Shown: one piece after another, positions 5,826 to 11,089 of the stretch
Position numbering within the stretch: the stretch's first letter is position 1
How the letters are laid out: the number at the start of each line of letters is the position of its first letter
Source: Candidatus Curtissbacteria bacterium RIFCSPLOWO2_01_FULL_37_9
GTDB lineage: Bacteria; Patescibacteriota; Microgenomatia; Curtissbacterales; GWA2-41-24
DNA: 12,800 nucleotides
Direction of reading: 5' to 3'
Assembly (NCBI GenBank): GCA_001776425.1
Contig: MFBN01000058.1
Coordinates: 1,692 to 14,491, forward strand
Notes under the pieces: generated by a model
Told to the model about the DNA's origin: nothing
Seen by the model: only the letters and a program-made list of their open reading frames with translations
The model's database searches: none
Translations under genes and position numbers: made by a program

Positions 5826-6086
5826 GTGGCAAAGTTTTATTATACATACGTATTGGAAAGCCTTAGGGATGGAAAGTTTTACATCGGATGGACTGACGAT
5901 CTAAAAGCAAGGATTGATAAACATAACAAAGGTGCGGTGCAAGCAACGAAGGTAAGAGTTCCATTAAAACTGGTTTACTTTGAAGCTTGCTTGTCAAAAG
6001 AGAAAGCAATTGAAAGAGAAAAGACTTTAAAAACAGGTTTTGGAAGAAAATATTTAAAGGCAAGGATGAGTCGCATTCCGCGGTAG
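5826..6086 (+). CDS. GIY-YIG nuclease superfamily protein (small, YhbQ/SLX1-like)
   Basis: An 86-residue single-domain protein. The two signature strands are YYTYVLES (GIY position, about residues 5-12) and KFYIGWT (YIG, 17-23). They are followed by D-D-L-K-A-R-I-D-K-H-N-K-G (24-36), carrying the conserved Arg (R29) and the H-N-x-G turn, and a C-terminal helix with K-A-I-E-R-E-K-T-L-K. This is the small stand-alone GIY-YIG type, a presumed metal-dependent DNA nuclease; the biological substrate is unknown. Start is GTG at 5826, with AAAAGGA 14 bases upstream (too far to be convincing). The last codons and the TAG stop (6084-6086) lie inside the tRNA-Asn gene and its repeated flank. The gene sits between two copies of the tRNA 5' end, suggesting arrival by duplication or insertion. 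Confidence 0.82.
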   Translation: MAKFYYTYVLESLRDGKFYIGWTDDLKARIDKHNKGAVQATKVRVPLKLVYFEACLSKEKAIEREKTLKTGFGRKYLKARMSRIPR

Positions 6087-6151
6087 CTCAATGGTAGAGC
6101 ATCCCGCTGTTAACGGGAGGGTTGTAGGTTCGAGTCCTACCCGCGGAGCCA
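6077..6151 (+). tRNA. tRNA-Asn (anticodon GTT), CCA encoded
   Basis: A complete 75-base cloverleaf. Acceptor strands TCCGCGG (6077-6083) and CCGCGGA (6141-6147) pair perfectly. The D-stem is GCTC/GAGC, the anticodon arm is TCCCG-CTGTTAA-CGGGA with anticodon GTT, and the T-arm is GTAGG-TTCGAGT-CCTAC. The discriminator is G and the CCA end is encoded (6149-6151). Its first 10 bases contain the stop codon of the rightward GIY-YIG gene, and its 3' part contains the stop codon of the leftward serine recombinase. The intact 3' end facing the recombinase marks it as the likely integration target. Confidence 0.97.
6119..6151. other. Candidate attachment site at the tRNA-Asn 3' end
   Basis: The 3' half of tRNA genes is a common integration target. 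Here a recombinase gene ends inside it, so the T-arm and acceptor 3' strand are the best candidates for the attachment core. No second copy of this sequence is visible between 6152 and 12800; the partner site should lie beyond the window. This is inference from layout only. Confidence 0.4.
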
Positions 6152-7708
6152 ATTGGCACTTAATATACCAAGTTTAGCCTCATTGAGGACTTTGAGTGCT
6201 GGACTGTACTCTATTTCCACGATTTTCTTATCTTTTAACCATATCTGTTGAAAGAAGAAATGCAGGTAAGCTCTTCTGTGGTCAATATCTGCTTTATCGT
6301 AGGCTTTAACTATATTTTGAGTGAGTGATAGCACGTCATCAATAACAGATATGTCAATTGTTCTTACTTTGTCCTGTTCAGCTAGCTCCTTTTGAATAGC
6401 AAGCAGTTCAGTGTCTAACTTAGCATTTATACGTTTAAATGCCTCGCCCCCGACATTTCCTTCCATCAATTGAGCTTCTAACTTCTCTCGTTTCATTTCG
6501 ATACCATCACGTCTGTTCTCAAGAGCCTTTTTAGCTGTTTTTACTAGACCAACACTATTGTCATATACTTGTTTAATGTTTGTTCTGACTGCATCAACAA
6601 ATTCTTGGGTAAACTCAAGTTTGGCTACTTCTGCCTGTACTTGATTCTCTAAATCAGTAAGCAGGACGTATCTTGATGGACATTTACCTCTTAGACCAAC
6701 TTGAGAGCAGTGATACATACCGATTCTGCCATTTCCTGTTTTATACTTTTGGTTATAATGCCATTCCGCTGTGTACCTTTTCTGACAATCCTTGCAAAAT
6801 ATGATACCTCTTAACAAGAAGTTATGCTTTCTTCTTCTTAATCCATAAGTTCCTTTTTCACTGAGTATCCGTTGGACTAGATCAAAAGTATCTCTATCAA
6901 TTATTGGGTCGTGCTTGCCCATACCTTCATGCCCGCCATGATGCATCCAACCCCAATAGAATTTATTTTTTAACATTGTATGAGTAACTGAGAACTGGAT
7001 GGGTCTTCCTTTTCTACCCAAAACACCATTTTTATGTAAGTATTGTCTGATATCATAAATGGAATAATCACGACTGGCATACATTTTAAATGCTTGTGTT
7101 ATAAATGGTGACCTGAAAGGGTCAGGAACAACGATCTTTTTATCGTAAGAGCCAATCGGATTTTTATTAACAACGTTGTTATATCCTAGTGGTGCAACTG
7201 AGGGATAATACCCAGCTTTGAATTTTTCTGCGGCTGTTTGTTTAACTTTATAACTTGTTAATCGAGGTGGGATTGAGTGGATTACTGCTATTAATTCGTC
7301 AATGGCATCCCCAAAAGGATTATCATCAAAACTTACTATTCCTGTTAATGGAATTATTTTAGTATTGTATTTTTTAAGAGTTTGTTTGATGACTAAGTAT
7401 TCAAGAGTATTGCGGGCTACTCTTGAACTATCTTGGACGATAACATAATCAATATTACCATTAGCACAACGAGTTAATAGTGCCTGAAAAGCAGGGCGGT
7501 TTGTTAAAGAAGTACCTGAAATACCGCCATCTACATAAACGTCCTCTATAAGTTCGCCATTTAGTTCTTGAGCCTTTGCGATTATCTGTGTTTGTTGAAC
7601 ATCTAAACTAAGTCCATTATCCCGCTGGTCAGGGGTGCTTACCCGCACATAACCCAAGCACTTGGGTCTTCCGTTATTTGATGTATTTTGATTATCTGGT
7701 AACCGCAT
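6137..7708 (-). CDS. Large serine recombinase (site-specific integrase)
   Basis: At 523 residues this has the full large serine recombinase layout. The resolvase catalytic domain begins LGYVRVSTPDQ (nucleophile S24), with D-V-Y-V-D-G-G-I-S-G (56-65) and active-site arginines in DSSRVARN (R96, R99). The recombinase domain starts at APLGYNN (about 172) and includes the FYWGWMHHGGHEG segment. A zinc ribbon is formed by C305, C308, C334 and C343. A long Lys/Glu-rich coiled coil (about 380-450) precedes the C-terminal tail. Such enzymes integrate and excise DNA through a 5'-phosphoserine link. The ATG at 7708 has GAGG 7 bases upstream. The final residues (SANWLRG) and stop are encoded by the tRNA-Asn 3' end, so integration may have supplied the C terminus. 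A 44-residue ORF overlaps its start by 17 bases. Confidence 0.93.
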   Translation of the reverse strand: MRLPDNQNTSNNGRPKCLGYVRVSTPDQRDNGLSLDVQQTQIIAKAQELNGELIEDVYVDGGISGTSLTNRPAFQALLTRCANGNIDYVIVQDSSRVARNTLEYLVIKQTLKKYNTKIIPLTGIVSFDDNPFGDAIDELIAVIHSIPPRLTSYKVKQTAAEKFKAGYYPSVAPLGYNNVVNKNPIGSYDKKIVVPDPFRSPFITQAFKMYASRDYSIYDIRQYLHKNGVLGRKGRPIQFSVTHTMLKNKFYWGWMHHGGHEGMGKHDPIIDRDTFDLVQRILSEKGTYGLRRRKHNFLLRGIIFCKDCQKRYTAEWHYNQKYKTGNGRIGMYHCSQVGLRGKCPSRYVLLTDLENQVQAEVAKLEFTQEFVDAVRTNIKQVYDNSVGLVKTAKKALENRRDGIEMKREKLEAQLMEGNVGGEAFKRINAKLDTELLAIQKELAEQDKVRTIDISVIDDVLSLTQNIVKAYDKADIDHRRAYLHFFFQQIWLKDKKIVEIEYSPALKVLNEAKLGILSANWLRG

Positions 7709-7826
7709 ATATTTTCCTCGTTAATAAGTGATCTATATCTATATTTTCAATGGTTTTAGGTTCAATAGCACCGATCAATTTCTGTTGATTGTGTTCTCCT
7801 GCATCTGTCCAACTAACAACTCGCAC
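7692..7826 (-). CDS. Small overlapping ORF upstream of the recombinase, function unknown
   Basis: A 44-residue reading frame from GTG at 7826 (or TTG at 7829) to TAA at 7692-7694, reading MRVVSWTDAGEHNQQ, then KLIGAIEPKTIENIDIDHLL. Composition and the IEPKTIENIDIDHLL segment look strongly protein-like. It fills the 66-base gap between the 99-residue gene and the recombinase. It overlaps the former by 52 bases (7775-7826, different frame) and the latter by 17, an arrangement that suggests translational coupling. The frame stays open upstream for more than 15 codons without an ATG, so the start is uncertain, and no good ribosome binding site is visible. It may instead be the displaced C terminus of the 99-residue gene after a frameshift. 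I do not know a family for it. Confidence 0.5.
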   Translation of the reverse strand: MRVVSWTDAGEHNQQKLIGAIEPKTIENIDIDHLLTRKIYAVTR

Positions 7827-8074
7827 CAAGATTTTGCTAATTGATTTATCTCTTCTTTTATGGGACGGGGGGTAGTATCTTTGGTTTGGGGTTGATTGAC
7901 GACTAGATCCTTCAATTCTCTATCAACCGCCCAGCCTCGTTTTATCCCTCTTTGTGATGTATTTATAAGGGGGGATACCGAACCAATAACGTTTCTATTA
8001 ATTTTTAAATTAGAGTCTTGAAAATCAAGGCTAGTAACTCTTGAATTAGTGTTGTTTTCTGAATTTGTAGTCAT
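7775..8074 (-). CDS. Hypothetical mobile-element protein
   Basis: A 99-residue protein of unknown family. The first half is Asn/Ser-rich and probably disordered (TTNSENNTNSRVTSLDFQ). The second half contains IKEEINQLAKSWCELLVGQ, which reads as an amphipathic helix and is the most convincing part. It has one cysteine, no signal peptide and no membrane segment. The start ATG at 8074 has no obvious ribosome binding site. The position between the replication O-like gene and the recombinase, all leftward, suggests an operon. A second reading frame becomes open and protein-like over its last 50 bases (see the ORF ending at 7692), so its true C terminus could differ from the TGA at 7775-7777 if one base is lost or gained. 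No function is proposed. Confidence 0.55.
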   Translation of the reverse strand: MTTNSENNTNSRVTSLDFQDSNLKINRNVIGSVSPLINTSQRGIKRGWAVDRELKDLVVNQPQTKDTTPRPIKEEINQLAKSWCELLVGQMQENTINRN

Positions 8075-8121
8075 ATGTTTTTAGTCAAAAATCAATACTT
8101 CTTTTTTAATTTCCTTACTAA

Positions 8122-8871
8122 TTAGGAAATGTGTCTTGCGTCAATCCCACGTTTGGTTGGATCACCTTGCCTTCTCTCTACTTGCCTTTGCATATCTGTT
8201 AAAACAAAATTTCTCAAGGCTGATTTATAATTCTTATAACGTCTACCTTTAGCTTCACAATAATTTTTGAGAGTTTCTAATTTGAGTTTGACGAAGCCTA
8301 AGGGAACGTGATACTTTTCGGCAATTTCTACCAAATCTTCCTCAGTGATTTCGTTTATGGAAGAATACTTAGAAGGCAAATTCTTTGTTATCTTTTTATC
8401 TTTTTCTGTATAAATATATTGGGAATTATTTATTGAATTATTATTTATTGTGTCTTTAGTTTCTAAAGACCTTACCTTTTTACTTTTTACAGACCTGCTC
8501 TTTATTTTCGAAAGACCTTTATCTTCTTTTTCTTCAGTTTTGTAGACAAGACAGTATTTTATTGGTTTACCTGAAGTTCTTTCCCCTATCTTTGTGACGT
8601 AGCCTTTATTAATTAATCCTTTAATTGCATTTGATAAAGTTCTAGTGCTTCTAATTCCACACCCGTTATCACAATTTCTAACTCCTTTTATGAATTGGCG
8701 GTAACTGATAGCGTCAGAAGTCTTTTGAAATCCCAAAGTGTGGCGAAGAATATAGTCCAATACTTTCTGCTCACTGCCTGTTAACTTGTACCACCATTCG
8801 CTTAACTCTTCTGGATAAGGAAACCAGGCTTCGTATGGGTCTTGAGAAAATCCTGAAAATTTATCTATCAT
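8122..8871 (-). CDS. Phage replication protein O-like winged-helix protein
   Basis: A 249-residue protein. The N-terminal domain (about 20-110) matches the phage replication protein O N-terminal type: LTGSEQKVLDYILRHTLGFQK, then ISYRQFIKGV, then GIRSTRTLSNAIKGL and INKGYVTKIGERTSGKP, the expected helices and wing of a DNA-binding winged helix. A long polar linker (about 112-165, rich in Lys, Asn, Ser) leads to a C-terminal helical segment with YKNYKSALRNFVLTDM, similar to the end of DnaD/primosomal-type proteins. The family binds origin DNA and recruits the replicative helicase, which would let the element replicate or copy itself after excision. The ATG at 8871 has only a weak upstream site. 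The neighbours are leftward genes of the same block. An origin, if it follows the lambda O pattern, could lie within this gene. Confidence 0.75.
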   Translation of the reverse strand: MIDKFSGFSQDPYEAWFPYPEELSEWWYKLTGSEQKVLDYILRHTLGFQKTSDAISYRQFIKGVRNCDNGCGIRSTRTLSNAIKGLINKGYVTKIGERTSGKPIKYCLVYKTEEKEDKGLSKIKSRSVKSKKVRSLETKDTINNNSINNSQYIYTEKDKKITKNLPSKYSSINEITEEDLVEIAEKYHVPLGFVKLKLETLKNYCEAKGRRYKNYKSALRNFVLTDMQRQVERRQGDPTKRGIDARHIS

Positions 8872-8963
8872 GAAAGTATTTTCTTAAAAAGAAGGAGGAT
8901 AAAATATACCGATTGAAAGGCCTGTTTATGGAATATGCAATTTAGAGGCTTGTAGGTTGCAGG

Positions 8964-9749
8964 TTATGAAGCAAGAAGTTTCTCGTAGGTCTTTACAGCC
9001 TTCAGCACGTCTAGATAGGTTGTAGTTTCATTCTCGTGCTTTTCCACCCACTCATCAGCTATTACTTGATAGGTTCTACCTTGTATTCGCTTCCAATACC
9101 AATCACGATATTTTCTAATGTTGGGTGCTAAATCTACTCGTGGTTGATAGTAAGACAATCTTTTATCGGATTTCATCAATTCCTTAGCTTTCCTAAATTC
9201 TTCTTTTACGTCCTCATAGGTTGAAGTGGGTGAAACAAATATAGCCACACGTTCAAGAGTTGACCATGCCCCCATCTCTTCAAAGTTGATTACTTTTGCC
9301 TCTGTAGGTTTGAAATGAGTATCATCAACTGCTCCACAAAATATTGCTTGTTCTATCGCTTCTACAAAATAAGGTGGTCTGTTAAATTCGAAGCAAATAA
9401 GGTTACACTCTGCATCTAGCATTTCAGGCATATTGTTTTCATCACTAAGGAAACTGTAGAAATCAGGAAATGACTTTTTAAGTTCTTTTGCCTTGTAGTA
9501 TTTGGATAGGTTAACATTTACTGATTCTTCAAAATGGTTATCGTGAAGATGGGTATCCAGTTCTTCCTCAAAATCGTTCAGAGGAAATAGATCCACGACT
9601 TTATATGTTTGTCTTAGGTCTGATAATAAATTAAGAAATTGTTGTTTATCGAATAACAGGGCAAGTTCTTGATAAAAGACATCTTTGCTGGTTTGTATAT
9701 CAATCTTTAAATCCTGAAGATAGGCTTTATCATTTTTCTTAATTTTCAT
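8964..9749 (-). CDS. Uncharacterised 261-residue protein with possible C-terminal DNA-binding segment
   Basis: I do not recognise the family. The protein is soluble, acidic in its N-terminal half (LNDFEEELDTHLHDNHFEES) and aromatic-rich (FPDFYSFLSDENNMPEML). A central segment, ICFEFNRPPYFVEAIEQAIFCGAVDD, could be a folded core. The C-terminal part has KYRDWYWKRIQGRTYQVIADEW, then THR-rich TTTYLDVLKAVKTYEKLL; the G-R-T-Y-Q-V-I-A-D-E-W stretch resembles a helix-turn-helix in which a short helix is followed by I-A-x-E-W. That would make it a DNA-associated protein, but this is weak. It is the first long gene upstream of the replication O-like gene in the leftward block, so an element-maintenance or accessory role is plausible. 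The ATG at 9749 has a weak ribosome binding site. Confidence 0.65.
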   Translation of the reverse strand: MKIKKNDKAYLQDLKIDIQTSKDVFYQELALLFDKQQFLNLLSDLRQTYKVVDLFPLNDFEEELDTHLHDNHFEESVNVNLSKYYKAKELKKSFPDFYSFLSDENNMPEMLDAECNLICFEFNRPPYFVEAIEQAIFCGAVDDTHFKPTEAKVINFEEMGAWSTLERVAIFVSPTSTYEDVKEEFRKAKELMKSDKRLSYYQPRVDLAPNIRKYRDWYWKRIQGRTYQVIADEWVEKHENETTTYLDVLKAVKTYEKLLAS

Positions 9750-9840
9750 ATATTCTCAATCTTTATTGTACAGAAAAATGGACTAGAGTTCAGCTTTATT
9801 AGAAGGAGTGGAGGTAAGAGGTATCCTCTGTGCTAACAGT

Positions 9841-10404
9841 TCAATTAAGCAAGCCGTATGTTGGAAATGGTCTGTCTGGCACAGTAATGGTTTGTTTTGT
9901 GTGTTTCTTTGTCCCTTCCCAGAAAACATAAATATCTGTTTCAAAAGCAGTACCGCTTGCTGGAATGACACTGGACTTAAACGTAATTTCTCTGCAAGTA
10001 CCAACACCAAATATATCACCAGTACTTAAATGAGTTATGGCTCTTACAGAAGTACTTAAATCAATTACTGCTTTATTCCAAGTACAATTGTAATCATGTG
10101 GAACATTAGGCAATGAAATAGTGCCTGGGGAATTATCATTAGGAGTATTTAGGATAAATCTATCCTCGTAAAAAGAAACGCCCCATTGATTAGGTAAATC
10201 AAAATCAACTTTCTTTTCTAGTTCGGCAATTCTCGCTTCATGACTATCTATTCTTTGAAAAAGAGAATTTATAGAATTTTGAATAGGTTTTATGGCATTA
10301 GTAAACCAAGAGGGGAAAAGAGGGCTTTCTTTTGCATAAATTGGGGCAACAGCAATTGTAAACAATACTAAAATAACAAATGACAGACTAATTATCTTCT
10401 TCAT
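9841..10404 (-). CDS. Exported protein with signal peptide and coiled coil, function unknown
   Basis: A 187-residue protein. MKKIISLSFVILVLFTIAVA is a clear Sec signal peptide with basic start and hydrophobic core; cleavage is expected after A24 (PIYA, then KES). A heptad-like helix (about 40-66, INSLFQRIDSHEARIAELEKK) follows, a likely oligomerising coiled coil. The rest (about 70-187) looks like a beta-rich extracellular domain with two cysteines, C107 and C137, that could form a disulfide. No lipobox cysteine or C-terminal anchor is seen. I do not recognise the family. It is the outermost leftward gene of the element, facing the XRE regulator across a 123-base divergent region. As mobile-element cargo it could act at the cell surface (adhesion, exclusion or phage-receptor masking), but that is speculation. 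Confidence 0.7.
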   Translation of the reverse strand: MKKIISLSFVILVLFTIAVAPIYAKESPLFPSWFTNAIKPIQNSINSLFQRIDSHEARIAELEKKVDFDLPNQWGVSFYEDRFILNTPNDNSPGTISLPNVPHDYNCTWNKAVIDLSTSVRAITHLSTGDIFGVGTCREITFKSSVIPASGTAFETDIYVFWEGTKKHTKQTITVPDRPFPTYGLLN

Positions 10405-10428
10405 CTTCGTAATTCTCTATAAATATAT

Positions 10429-10443
10429 CTTAGTATTTCTAAG
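10429..10443. promoter_or_regulatory. Small inverted repeat in the divergent intergenic region
   Basis: CTTAG (10429-10433) and CTAAG (10439-10443) are separated by TATTT, with AT-rich flanks. The repeat lies between the divergent exported-protein gene and the XRE regulator gene, which is where an XRE repressor would usually bind. Such short repeats arise easily by chance in AT-rich DNA. Confidence 0.3.
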
Positions 10444-10475
10444 GATAAAAAACAAGGGTTATTTGAGGCTAAATC

Positions 10476-10481
10476 TATAAT
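10476..10481 (+). promoter_or_regulatory. Candidate -10 element for the XRE regulator
   Basis: A perfect TATAAT; transcription would start near 10488. This is after the GTG at 10483 and so supports the later ATG at 10528 as start of the regulator. No convincing -35 box is seen. Confidence 0.35.
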
Positions 10482-10527
10482 TGTGGTTTATCAATATTTT
10501 AGTTTAGCTATATCACAATATGATGGT

Positions 10528-10749
10528 ATGCCAAAAACCAGTCGCCAGACTTTACAAGCATTAGGGAAGAAACTTAAAAAATTAAGAAAGGAACACGATT
10601 TAACACAAGAGAAACTAGCTGAACAACTAAGAATATCTACAGTTTATGTGGGATTTCTTGAAGCAGGGAAAGGAAGCCCATCATTAAAGCTCCTGATGAA
10701 AATCTCCAGAAAATTTAATGTAAAGGTGGAAGATTTGTTTCATAGATAA
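10528..10749 (+). CDS. XRE family helix-turn-helix transcriptional regulator
   Basis: With the ATG at 10528 the protein has 73 residues and is almost only a Cro/C1-type DNA-binding domain: ALGKKLKKLRKEHDLTQEKLAEQL (helices 1 and 2), RISTVYVGFLEAGKGSPS (recognition helix and turn), and SLKLLMKISRKFNVKVEDLFH (closing helices). The helix 2/3 signature L-T-Q-E-x-L-A and E-x-G-K-x-x-P-S are standard for the family. A GTG at 10483 would add 15 residues (MVYQYFSLAISQYDG) that do not belong to the domain, and it would lie upstream of the predicted transcription start. Small single-domain XRE proteins often act as repressors of mobile elements or as control proteins of restriction-modification systems. 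Both fit here, since it precedes the excisionase-like and restriction genes. Confidence 0.85.
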   Translation: MPKTSRQTLQALGKKLKKLRKEHDLTQEKLAEQLRISTVYVGFLEAGKGSPSLKLLMKISRKFNVKVEDLFHR

Positions 10750-10826
10750 GTTTTTACTTCTTCGACTTTTTTTATTCCCACGCTACTATCCCCTTTATTC
10801 GTTATGCTGATAAAGTTCATTTGATG

Positions 10827-10832
10827 TATAAT
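10827..10832 (+). promoter_or_regulatory. -10 element for the HTH_17 gene and restriction operon
   Basis: TATAAT, with transcription expected near 10839, 25 bases before the ATG at 10864. AAAGGA (10854-10859) is the ribosome binding site. The -35 region is weak, as would be expected for a regulated promoter. Confidence 0.5.
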
Positions 10833-10863
10833 TAAACACAATTGATATATTTTAAAGGAAACT

Positions 10864-11061
10864 ATGACAAAGGACGATTCTATTGAACTATTAACTTTAA
10901 AAGAAACGGCAGAGTTACTAAAAGTTGATCCGACTACGCTTAGACGTTGGGATAACGAAGGTCAACTAAAAGCCGTTAGGATAGGCACAAGGCGAGGTAT
11001 TGGAGATCGCAGATATCGTAAAGAGGACATTGAGAACTATTTAAAGAATAAAAAGAAATAG
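10864..11061 (+). CDS. Excisionase-like MerR/HTH_17 DNA-binding protein
   Basis: A 65-residue protein consisting of one MerR-like winged helix: LLTLKETAELLKVDPTTLRRW (helix-turn-helix), the D-N-E-G-Q-L-K-A-V-R-I-G wing, and RRYRKEDIENYLK closing helix. This is the HTH_17/excisionase pattern also seen in BldC-type regulators. It may bend DNA at the attachment site to steer the recombinase towards excision, or regulate transcription. The start is well supported by AAAGGA 4 bases before the ATG and by the TATAAT at 10827. It is followed after 28 bases by the type I restriction subunit gene in the same direction, so the two are probably cotranscribed, which favours a regulatory role in restriction expression as an alternative. 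Confidence 0.85.
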   Translation: MTKDDSIELLTLKETAELLKVDPTTLRRWDNEGQLKAVRIGTRRGIGDRRYRKEDIENYLKNKKK

Positions 11062-11089
11062 CAGATTAGCTAGAAAATAAAAGAAAATT

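Noticed and set aside
5719..5904. Rightward 61-residue frame across the tRNA fragment
   Set aside because: It translates the tRNA-like fragment and palindrome (SAVAQWPARN), then runs out of frame through the GIY-YIG gene. This is the typical artefact of reading through tRNA sequence.
8948..8960. TTGTAGGTT matching 9 bases of the tRNA-Asn T-arm, as a possible second attachment site
   Set aside because: Nine bases is within chance for this window, the match stops before the T-loop, and it would split the element's gene block.
9783..10029. Open frames on both strands near the end of the exported-protein gene
   Set aside because: Both overlap the exported-protein gene in other frames, have no ribosome binding site and are rich in Cys/Trp/Phe in a non-protein-like way.
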